Positions 1 to 6,806 of a stretch of 26,317 bases of DNA are shown here, one piece after another. Origin of the DNA: JANNAV01 sp031384695 (GTDB lineage Bacteria > Pseudomonadota > Alphaproteobacteria > Rhodobacterales > Rhodobacteraceae); NCBI GenBank assembly GCA_031384695.1, contig JANNAV010000324.1, positions 1 through 26,317 on the forward strand. Reading direction: 5' to 3'. Under the pieces are notes generated by a model, which worked only from the letters and a program-made list of their open reading frames with translations, had not been told where the DNA came from and made no database searches. The translations under genes were made by a program, and so were the position numbers. Position 1 is the stretch's first letter; every line of letters starts with the position of its first letter.

Positions 1-1
1 T

Positions 2-124
2 CAAGCCCTCCGAAACGCCGGAAAACCCGCCAAAGTCGCCATCACCGCCCTGATGCGAAAACTCATCGAACTGGCAAACACACTGGTCAAAGCCGATCGA
101 CTTTGGCAGCCAAAAGGGGCTTGA
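2..124 (+). CDS. IS110-family transposase, 3' end only (cut by window edge)
   Basis: Forty codons are open from the first base of the window to a TGA at 122-124. The peptide begins QALRNAGKPAKVAITALM and ends ADRLWQPKGA. A basic GKPAKVA stretch followed by ALMRKLI and LANTLVK is typical of the extreme C-terminus of IS110/IS116/IS902-family transposases, which are DEDD-type enzymes that move insertion sequences. The element would extend leftwards, outside the window, and its right end should lie just after the stop codon. The neighbouring phage-type gene ends on the opposite strand at 125-127, so the insertion sequence probably sits in or at the edge of that gene. Whether the full copy is intact cannot be seen. 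Confidence rests on a short peptide only. Confidence 0.7.
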   Translation, partial: QALRNAGKPAKVAITALMRKLIELANTLVKADRLWQPKGA

Positions 125-481
125 TCAAGACGGATACTCTAAGCGCGGCATTGGCGTGAATATCCCGCCCCGCCCTTCGACCGGGTGCAACACCCCGCCA
201 AGGTCCAGCCAGACCCCAACATGGCAAGGCCGCGCGCCTTTGGCCATCAGCACCGCGCCCCCTTCTTGCGGCGCCTTCACTTCATGCCAGCGGGCCCGCT
301 CGCCGCCGCGCGCAAAGCCGTGCCGCACGCCGCGCGGATCATCCGGGTCGATATCCACCGGGGCCACGTCAATGCCAAACCGCCCGGCCCAGATGCGCAC
401 CGCGAAATCCCAGCAGGTAAAGCCGGTGGACCATGGCAGGCCGATGTAGAGTCCTACCCAATGATCTGCGGGCGCGGTCAC
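125..481 (-). CDS. NlpC/P60-type (C40) peptidase of a phage or GTA-like tail module
   Basis: This 118-residue protein looks like the small NlpC/P60 hydrolases encoded in phage tail modules, which cleave peptidoglycan stem peptides during DNA delivery. Candidate catalytic residues are visible in the usual order: Cys23 in GFTCWDFAV, His87 in CHVGVWL and His99 in GVLHPVEG. It starts at a GTG whose GTGA overlaps the TGA of the upstream remnant, a phage-style translational coupling. The last residues (LEYPS) come from sequence directly abutting the IS110 transposase stop codon, so the natural C-terminus may have been replaced by insertion-sequence DNA. Related proteins are often somewhat longer. 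The domain looks intact, but the gene lies in a decayed module and may no longer be used. Confidence 0.6.
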   Translation of the reverse strand: MTAPADHWVGLYIGLPWSTGFTCWDFAVRIWAGRFGIDVAPVDIDPDDPRGVRHGFARGGERARWHEVKAPQEGGAVLMAKGARPCHVGVWLDLGGVLHPVEGRGGIFTPMPRLEYPS

Positions 482-669
482 GGCTGCAACCCCGGAAAGG
501 TTTCCCGATCGTAATCCAGCCGCGGGAAGTGGCGGTTCACCAGATCCGGGAACCCCGCCGTCGCCCGGATCCGCAGCGGCGTGGCCGAGACAGTAATCAG
601 CGTCAGTTCCATCGGCGGGATGTTCTCGGGGCCGGCCGGCAACCGATCAGACAGATAGGTGCGGTAGAT
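478..669 (-). pseudogene. Fragment of a DUF1833-like phage protein (C-terminal part only)
   Basis: The reading frame ending at 478-480 shows phage-like sequence only over its last 60 or so codons, from about YLSDRLPAG to the end FPRLDYDRETFPGLQP. The ending resembles DUF1833-type proteins, which in many phages sit between the tape measure gene and the NlpC/P60 gene, as here. Upstream of about 669 the frame is low-complexity shadow sequence, and the tape measure homology runs in another frame up to the same point. This is best explained by a deletion that removed the end of one gene and the start of the next. An internal ATG at 610-612 could still give a 44-residue peptide. The family call is from memory of the C-terminal pattern and is tentative. 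Confidence 0.4.
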
Positions 670-1085
670 CGATGATCGAATCGTTGCCCTGCTGGCGGGT
701 GGTGGCTTTGGCGGTGGTTTGCGGGCCGTTGTTCTGCACGTTGACGATGATGTTGCCACCACCGCCATTGCCGCCACTGCCGCCGAACCCCCGGATGCCC
801 GGCTCCGAGATCACGTTGCCCAAAACACTCGGCACGATGCTGGCGGCGGCAAGGGGCGCCGCTGGCAGGCCCAAAGTGGCAGAGGGTTGCCGCAACGGCG
901 AAGGTCGGGGGCCGGGCGGTGGCGGTGCGTTGATCGGGGGCAGCGGTGAAAAACTGTTGGGTGGTCAGGGCGGCTGGCCGAAGGCGTTTTGGATTGCCGG
1001 ATCGGCGCAAGACCGGGTTACCGGCGCATCTGGGCCGGTGATGATCGGATCTTGCGCTGGCGCGACGGCAATGCGCGTTTGGCAT
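647..1085 (-). pseudogene. Tail tape-measure protein, C-terminal remnant
   Basis: The minus-strand frame open from 964 down to a stop at 647-649 encodes a proline-rich stretch, then GFGGSGGNGGGGNIIVNV, then NNGPQTTAKATTRQQGNDSI. Glycine-rich loops followed by an NVxNN...ARQ pattern are typical of the C-terminal end of phage or gene-transfer-agent tape measure proteins, which set tail length and act in DNA passage. The usual final 30-40 residues are missing: the match stops near 670 and six unrelated residues follow. The same frame stays open upstream of a TGA at 965-967 all the way to the gyrB stop codon (DPAIQNAFGQPP lies there). The remnant may therefore reach about 1085 with one premature stop. 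No start codon with a ribosome site is seen, so I treat it as broken. Confidence 0.45.
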
Positions 1086-1102
1086 TGCCGTCGCCTTGTG
1101 GT

Positions 1103-3553
1103 TCAGGCGTCAAGATGCTCGACGTTCAGCGCGTTTTGCTGAATGAACTCGCGGCGCGGTTCCACCACGTCGCCCATCAGTTTGGTGAAGATATCGTCGG
1201 CGTCGGCCAGATCATCCACCTTGACCTGCAACAAAGTGCGCGCTTCGGGATCGAGTGTGGTTTCCCACAACTGACCCGGGTTCATCTCGCCCAGCCCCTT
1301 ATAGCGTTGCAAGGAAAGGCCTTTTTCGCCCTCTGCCAGCACGCATTTCAAAAGGTCAACCGGGCCATGCACCGGCTGCTCGCGGTCTTTGCGCATCATC
1401 CGCGCGGGATCGGCATAGATATCGCGGCTTTGCGCCGAAATGGCGCTTAGGCGGCGCGCTTCGCCCGAGCGCAGCACCGCGCCATCCAGCGTGCGCAATT
1501 CCTCGACGCCGCGCAAAATCCGCGACAGCCGGATGCCGTGGTCCTGAGTGACCCGCCCGGCCCAGCCTTTCTCGTACTCCAGCGCGATCATGTTCAGGCG
1601 GCGCGCCACGGTATCGGCCACCGCCTGCAGATCGCCGTCGGCACGGCCGGGGTCAAACGCCCCGGCGAGGGCTGCCTGTTCAAGGATGCCGCGCGGATAA
1701 TGGGTGGGAAACGCATCCAGAACCCGGCGGAACTGCCGCGCACCCTCGATCACGCGGGCAAGATCGGCACCGGCGATCTCTTCGCCGTTGGTCAGGCGCA
1801 GGACGGCGCCCTCCACCCCCATTTCAACCAGATAATCCTCCAGTGCCGCCTGATCCTTCAGATAAACCTCGGACTTGCCGCGGGCCACCTTGTACAGTGG
1901 CGGCTGGGCGATATAGAGAAATCCGCCCTCGATCAGCTGCGGCATTTGCCGGAAAAAGAAGGTGAGCAACAGGGTGCGGATATGCGCGCCATCGACATCG
2001 GCATCGGTCATGATCACCACCTTGTGGTAGCGCAGCTTGGCGATATCGAACTCGTCACGGCCAATGCCGGTGCCAAGGGCGGTGATCAGGGTGCCGATCT
2101 CCTGACTGCCCAGCATACGGTCAAACCGCGCGCGCTCCACGTTCAGGATCTTGCCCCTGAGCGGCAGCACCGCCTGATTATAGCGCGAGCGGCCCTGCTT
2201 GGCCGACCCGCCGGCGCTGTCACCCTCGACCAGAAAAATCTCGGCCTTGGAAGCGTCTTTTTCCTGACAATCGGCCAGCTTGCCGGGCAGGTTCGAGACA
2301 TCCAGCGCCGACTTGCGCCGGGTCAGCTCGCGCGCTTTGCGGGCCGCTTCGCGCGCCAGAGCCGCCTCGACAATTTTGCCGACGATGATCTTGGCGGCCG
2401 CAGGATTTTCTTCAAACCACTCGGAGAGCTTTTCAGCCACCAGATTCTCGACCGCCGGGCGAACCTCGGAGGATACCAGCTTGTCCTTGGTCTGGCTGGA
2501 GAATTTCGGATCCGGCACCTTCACCGACAACACGCAGGTCAGCCCTTCGCGGGCATCATCGCCGGTGAAATCGACCTTCTCTTTTTTGGCGATCCCCGAG
2601 GTTTGCGCATAGGAATTGATCGTGCGGGTCAACGCGCCGCGAAAGCCTGCAAGGTGGCTGCCGCCATCGCGCTGCGGGATATTGTTGGTGAAGGGCAGCA
2701 CCATCTCGTTGTAGCTGTCGTTCCACCACATCGCCACTTCGACGGTGATGCCATTGCGTTCGCCCAGCATATAGATCGGCTCGGCCATCACGGCGGACTT
2801 GGACCGGTCAAGGTATTTAACGAATTCCTTCACCCCGCCGTCATAGTAAAGCTCGGTGTGCAAAGGCTCGGCGGGGCGTTCGTCTTCGATGATGATGCGC
2901 ACGCCGGAATTCAGGAAAGCCAGTTCGCGCAGGCGGTTTTCCAGCGTCTTGAAGTGGTATTCCAGATCGGAAAACGTGCCCTCGGGGATGTTGGTCTTGG
3001 CCGAGGCCAGAAAGCGCACCCGGGTGCCGCGCAGGCCCGGCGCGGGGCCGACCTCATGCACATGCACCACGCAATCACCATGTTCAAAGCGGGCGCGATA
3101 CTCGGTATCATTGCGCCAGACCGTCAGTTCCAGCCATTCGGACAGCGCGTTCACCACCGAAACGCCAACCCCGTGCAGACCACCCGAAACTTTGTAGGCA
3201 TTGCCGGAATCGTCGGTATTGTTGAACTTTCCGCCGGCGTGCAACTGGGTCATGATCACTTCGGCGGCCGAAACGCCTTCTTCCTGATGGATATCCACCG
3301 GGATGCCGCGGCCGTTATCGCAGACCGAAACCGAACTGTCGGCGTGGATGATCACAGTAACGGCGGTGGCATGGCCCGCCAGCGCCTCATCGATACCGTT
3401 ATCGACCACCTCATAGACCATATGATGCAGGCCCGACCCATCATCGGTATCGCCGATATACATGCCGGGACGCTTGCGGACAGCCTCTAAGCCCTTGAGA
3501 ACTTTTATGGAATCGGCGCCGTAGGTTTCGATCTTCTTGGCGTCATCGGCCAT
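1103..3553 (-). CDS. gyrB: DNA gyrase subunit B
   Basis: GyrB is the ATPase and TOPRIM subunit of DNA gyrase and acts with GyrA to introduce negative supercoils. The 816-residue product (start MADDAKKIETYG) shows the GHKL ATPase motifs EVVDNGIDEA near residue 50, DNGRGIP near 80 and GLHGVGVSVVNALS near 120. It also has the transducer sequence QTKDKLVSSEV, the TOPRIM acidic motif LVEGDSAGGSA near 440, TDADVDGAHI near 516 and the C-terminal YKGLGEMNPGQLW near 754. A long insertion follows the TOPRIM core, as in proteobacterial GyrB. A GTG nine codons upstream (3580) is in frame, but the conserved family start is the ATG at 3551-3553. Proximity to recF, dnaN and dnaA favours GyrB over ParE. It is downstream of recF and the LysE-type gene. 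Confidence 0.96.
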   Translation of the reverse strand: MADDAKKIETYGADSIKVLKGLEAVRKRPGMYIGDTDDGSGLHHMVYEVVDNGIDEALAGHATAVTVIIHADSSVSVCDNGRGIPVDIHQEEGVSAAEVIMTQLHAGGKFNNTDDSGNAYKVSGGLHGVGVSVVNALSEWLELTVWRNDTEYRARFEHGDCVVHVHEVGPAPGLRGTRVRFLASAKTNIPEGTFSDLEYHFKTLENRLRELAFLNSGVRIIIEDERPAEPLHTELYYDGGVKEFVKYLDRSKSAVMAEPIYMLGERNGITVEVAMWWNDSYNEMVLPFTNNIPQRDGGSHLAGFRGALTRTINSYAQTSGIAKKEKVDFTGDDAREGLTCVLSVKVPDPKFSSQTKDKLVSSEVRPAVENLVAEKLSEWFEENPAAAKIIVGKIVEAALAREAARKARELTRRKSALDVSNLPGKLADCQEKDASKAEIFLVEGDSAGGSAKQGRSRYNQAVLPLRGKILNVERARFDRMLGSQEIGTLITALGTGIGRDEFDIAKLRYHKVVIMTDADVDGAHIRTLLLTFFFRQMPQLIEGGFLYIAQPPLYKVARGKSEVYLKDQAALEDYLVEMGVEGAVLRLTNGEEIAGADLARVIEGARQFRRVLDAFPTHYPRGILEQAALAGAFDPGRADGDLQAVADTVARRLNMIALEYEKGWAGRVTQDHGIRLSRILRGVEELRTLDGAVLRSGEARRLSAISAQSRDIYADPARMMRKDREQPVHGPVDLLKCVLAEGEKGLSLQRYKGLGEMNPGQLWETTLDPEARTLLQVKVDDLADADDIFTKLMGDVVEPRREFIQQNALNVEHLDA

Positions 3554-3634
3554 AGGTGGGTCATCCCTGATATTGCCCACGAAACATAGCGGTTCGGGGG
3601 GGGATTGTCACGCCTCGGACACAAGATTTGGTGG

Positions 3635-4255
3635 TCAGAGCGCCGCGATTGCCACGCCAACCGCGATCAGCAACACACCGGAACCAAGGTTCATCCGGCG
3701 CAGGTTTTGCGGTGAGGCCAAAAGCGCGCGCGCCCGGTCCAGAAACAGCGCCAGCGCCAGATTGCCAATCATCGGCACCAGCATGGAAATTGCAAGAATG
3801 GCAGCGATATCAACGCCGTTCACCCGGGTCAGATCGAAAAACCCCGGCAGCACGCCCATGTAGAACAGGATCGCCTTGGGGTTGCCGATCACGGCGGCCA
3901 CTCCCACCGCAAAGCCCGCCCACATGCCGGGGCGGGTCATCCGGCTGTCGGTGCTGATCGGGCCTGCGGGGTTGCGGATCAAGAGCCCCCCCATCAGGAT
4001 GAAAACCGCAGCCGCCAGCCAATGCAGCAGCCCCAGAAACCCGCCGTAAACCGACAGGATCCAGCTGAGCCCGAAGATCGCGGCCAGCGGCCAGATCACA
4101 TCGCCCATCGCCACCCCGACGGCCAGCGGCCAGGCGGCGGCAAAACCGCCCGAAAGCGCGCGCGCGGTCAGGGCCACCCAGACCGGGCCGGGGATCACCC
4201 AAAGCGCCGCCATGCCGCCCGCGTAAAGCAAAAGCTGATGCAACGTGATGGTCAC
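3635..4255 (-). CDS. LysE/RhtB-family amino acid exporter
   Basis: This is a 206-residue inner-membrane protein with about six hydrophobic segments. The family hallmark IPGPVWVALTARALSGG follows the first segment, and GNPKAILFYMGVLPGFF lies in the middle, both standard for LysE/RhtB-type translocators that export amino acids or their derivatives. Translation probably starts at a GTG with an AGGAG seven bases upstream. It lies 22 bp after recF and upstream of gyrB on the same strand, so it may share the recF-gyrB transcript although its job is unrelated to replication. The substrate cannot be read from the sequence. Confidence 0.88.
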   Translation of the reverse strand: MTITLHQLLLYAGGMAALWVIPGPVWVALTARALSGGFAAAWPLAVGVAMGDVIWPLAAIFGLSWILSVYGGFLGLLHWLAAAVFILMGGLLIRNPAGPISTDSRMTRPGMWAGFAVGVAAVIGNPKAILFYMGVLPGFFDLTRVNGVDIAAILAISMLVPMIGNLALALFLDRARALLASPQNLRRMNLGSGVLLIAVGVAIAAL

Positions 4256-4277
4256 CGCCTAACTCCTGTCGCTGTGT

Positions 4278-5387
4278 TCAGCCCGCCGATATCTGAGATA
4301 TGCCATTTTCGTCTTTTATAACAATATGTTGTGCGCGTGTGCCCAGCGCATCGAACAGGTTCGCATCGGTTCCCGTCATCATCGCCTGCGCCCCCAGTGC
4401 AGATATCTCGTCATAAAGTGCGGCCCGGCGCGCGGCATCCAGATGCGCTGCCACCTCGTCCAGCAGCAACACCGGCGCCATCCCCAGATCGGCCGTCAAC
4501 GCCCGGGCATTGGCAAGGATCAGGCTGATCAGCAGCGCCTTTTGCTCGCCGGTGGAACATTGCTCCGCCGCCACCCCCTTGGCCGCATAAACCGCCGCCA
4601 GATCAGTGCGGTGCGGCCCCTGCAAGGTACGCCCCGCCGCCATATCGCGCCGCCGCGATTGCGCAAGGCCAAGCGCCGCATCTTCCGAAGCGTCCTCGGC
4701 CGCAATCAACGTCAGGTCAGCACGCGGAAAGGCCGTTTCAACCCCGCTTTGCGCCGCGGCCAGACGGGCAATCGCCGCCTGCCGCCCGGCACTGACGGCG
4801 GCCCCCGTGACCGCCATCCGGGCCTCGATCGCCGCGTACCAATGCGGATCGGTCACCTGATCTTTCAGCAAGCGGTTGCGGTCGCGCATCGCCTTGTCAT
4901 AGCCCAGAACCGCCTCGGCATGCCCGGGCAGGAAACTCAGGGTGATCCGGTCCAAAAACCGCCGCCGCCCCTCTGCGGCCTCGATCCACAAACGATCCAT
5001 CGCGGGCACAAGCCATAGTATGCGGATCACCCGCCCCAACATCATCTGGGTAGCCGCCTTGCCGTCAATCCGCACCTGCCGCGGCATCGCACCCTCGGCA
5101 AAGGTCTCGATCTCATGCGCCTGCGTCACACCCTGCACGCCCGCCGTCACCTTCCAGCCCAAAGCCTCGGGCCGCCGTGCCAGATCTTCCGCCAACGCCC
5201 GGCGCAAACCGCGCCCGGGCGACAGCATCGACACCGCTTCCAGAATGTTGGTTTTACCCGCACCATTCGGGCCGACTATTGCCACGGGCCGACTGTCAAA
5301 CTGCAAACGCGCCGCGCGGTGGCTGCGAAAATGCGACAGCGTCAGCGTTGATATCGCCAATCCGGGCACGCTTTGCCCCTTCTTCAT
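4278..5387 (-). CDS. recF: DNA replication and repair protein RecF
   Basis: RecF is an SMC-like ABC ATPase that, with RecO and RecR, loads RecA at single-strand gaps and stalled forks. The 369-residue product has the Walker A GPNGAGKT at about residues 39-46, the signature-type motif CSTGEQKALL near 278 and the Walker B/D-loop VLLLDEVAAHLD near 305. The N-terminal LTLSHFRSHRAARL matches the family opening. Its length is normal. It follows dnaN after a 48-bp gap containing a strong hairpin. The start codon is not certain: the ATG at 5387 has only a weak AGGA upstream, and the family homology begins about ten residues in. Confidence 0.95.
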   Translation of the reverse strand: MKKGQSVPGLAISTLTLSHFRSHRAARLQFDSRPVAIVGPNGAGKTNILEAVSMLSPGRGLRRALAEDLARRPEALGWKVTAGVQGVTQAHEIETFAEGAMPRQVRIDGKAATQMMLGRVIRILWLVPAMDRLWIEAAEGRRRFLDRITLSFLPGHAEAVLGYDKAMRDRNRLLKDQVTDPHWYAAIEARMAVTGAAVSAGRQAAIARLAAAQSGVETAFPRADLTLIAAEDASEDAALGLAQSRRRDMAAGRTLQGPHRTDLAAVYAAKGVAAEQCSTGEQKALLISLILANARALTADLGMAPVLLLDEVAAHLDAARRAALYDEISALGAQAMMTGTDANLFDALGTRAQHIVIKDENGISQISAG

Positions 5388-5409
5388 TGCTTAAATATCC
5401 TGCGGGGGT

Positions 5410-5430
5410 CCGGGGGTGCAAAACCCCCGG
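5410..5430 (-). terminator. GC-rich hairpin between dnaN and recF
   Basis: Arms CCGGGGGT and ACCCCCGG pair perfectly (8 bp) around a 5-base loop just after the dnaN stop codon. There is no U-run in the transcript, so this is an attenuator, a mRNA-stabilising end or an extragenic repeat rather than a textbook terminator. The sequence after it on the minus strand (GGACCCCCGCAGGATATTT) resembles an extragenic motif that I recall as common in Rhodobacteraceae genomes. Confidence 0.5.
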
Positions 5431-5435
5431 CTTGG

Positions 5436-6554
5436 TCACACGCGCATCGGCATGACGACGTAGACCGCCGAGGTGTCGTTGCCCTCGCGCATCAGGGTGG
5501 GATCGCCGGAGGAATTGAACAGGAACACCGCGTTTTCGCGGTCTACCTGACTGGCGATCTCCAGCAAGTATTTGGCGTTAAAGCCAATTTCCAACCGCTC
5601 GTCACTGTAGGCGACGGCCAGTTCTTCTTCCGCCGCCCCCGAATCCGGGGCATTCACCGACAGGATCAGCCGGTCCTCATCCAGCGACAGTTTCACCGCG
5701 CGCGAGCGTTCGGAGGACACCGTCGCCACCCGGTCCACCGCTTTGGCAAATTCCGAGGCGTCCACTTCCAGCCGCCTTGTGTTGCCCATCGGGATCACGC
5801 GGGTGTAATCGGGGAAGGTGCCGTCGATGACTTTCGAGGTGAGCGTGATGGCGGGCGTGGCAAAGCGCACCTTGGTTTCCGACACCGAAACGGCGATGAT
5901 CGCGGCGTCATCATCCAGCAGTTTCCTCAATTCATTCACAGTCTTACGTGGCACGATCACGCCCGGCATGCCCTTGGCGCCGTCTGGCAAAGGCGCGTCG
6001 ATACGGGCAAGCCGGTGGCCGTCGGTGGCCACGCAGCGCAGCACCGGGCCGACATCGCCGGTCGAGACGTGCATATAGACGCCGTTCAGGTAATACCTTG
6101 TTTCCTCAGTGGAAATCGCAAACTTCGCCTTGTCGAACAACCGGCGCAGCAGCGGTGCGGGGGCGGAAAAGTTCGACGAATATTCCGACGAGGCCATCAC
6201 CGGGAAATCTTCGCGCGGCAGGGTGGCGAGGCTGAAGGTGGAGCGCCCGGCGGCGATTGTCAGGCGGCCGGTGGTGGCGTCTTCGGTCAGGTTGACCAGT
6301 GCGCCATCCGGCAGTTTGCGAATGATCTCGTGCAGCATCACCGCAGATACGGTTGTGGCACCGCCGCGCTCTACCATCGCTGGGGCGCGGTCCAGCACTT
6401 CGATATCGAGATCGGTGGCGCGGAAACTGACGCCTGCCCCCTCGGCCTCGATCAGCACATTGGCCAGAATAGGGATGGTGTTGCGGCGTTCGACCACCGA
6501 TTGGGCCTGAGCCAACGCTTTGAGGAGCGTGGCGCGTTCGATGCTGAGCTTCAT
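5436..6554 (-). CDS. dnaN: DNA polymerase III subunit beta (sliding clamp)
   Basis: The beta clamp encircles DNA and tethers polymerase III and many repair factors. The 372-residue protein has the usual length for three clamp domains. It opens with MKLSIERATLLKALAQAQSV and ERRNTIPILANVLIEA, contains LATLPREDFPVM in the first third, and closes with the conserved YVVMPMRV, which contributes to the client-binding pocket. The start ATG has a good AAGGGGAA ribosome site. It follows dnaA after a 252-bp gap, so it may have its own promoter as well as read-through from dnaA. Confidence 0.97.
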   Translation of the reverse strand: MKLSIERATLLKALAQAQSVVERRNTIPILANVLIEAEGAGVSFRATDLDIEVLDRAPAMVERGGATTVSAVMLHEIIRKLPDGALVNLTEDATTGRLTIAAGRSTFSLATLPREDFPVMASSEYSSNFSAPAPLLRRLFDKAKFAISTEETRYYLNGVYMHVSTGDVGPVLRCVATDGHRLARIDAPLPDGAKGMPGVIVPRKTVNELRKLLDDDAAIIAVSVSETKVRFATPAITLTSKVIDGTFPDYTRVIPMGNTRRLEVDASEFAKAVDRVATVSSERSRAVKLSLDEDRLILSVNAPDSGAAEEELAVAYSDERLEIGFNAKYLLEIASQVDRENAVFLFNSSGDPTLMREGNDTSAVYVVMPMRV

Positions 6555-6734
6555 GGTCTTCCCCTTGGCCGAAAACCCCCTGCGGGGAAGTAGAAATTAG
6601 CGGGTTTGCCGGGTTTCACAAGGGTTTTGGCGGCAAGGCGGCCGTTGTTGCAGGCATATTCGGTCAAACCCCTGAGAACGCAGCATTAAACGTCGAAAAC
6701 CGGGGGCATTTTGGCCCACGAACCGCATATTCCT

Positions 6735-6759
6735 GCGTATGCACATCTGATGCATACGC
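6735..6759. repeat. Perfect inverted repeat between dnaA and dnaN
   Basis: GCGTATGCA and TGCATACGC form 9-bp perfect arms around a 7-base spacer, 48 bp after the dnaA stop codon. No U-run follows in either direction. It could be an operator for dnaN or a weak transcript end. The rest of the 252-bp gap (6555-6806) shows the dnaN ribosome site and nothing else I can name. Confidence 0.5.
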
Positions 6760-6806
6760 CCCGTCTGCAGCGCCGGGCCTTTGCAGGGGTTAACCATGGT
6801 TTCGAA

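Noticed and set aside
1538..3490. 650-codon open frame on the plus strand opposite gyrB
   Set aside because: It is antisense to a fully convincing GyrB. High GC with strong third-position bias keeps the opposite strand open. The translation has no recognisable domain and many His/Gln/Gly runs typical of shadow frames.
5373..6593. 406-codon plus-strand frame opposite dnaN
   Set aside because: It is an antisense shadow of the beta clamp with no family resemblance.
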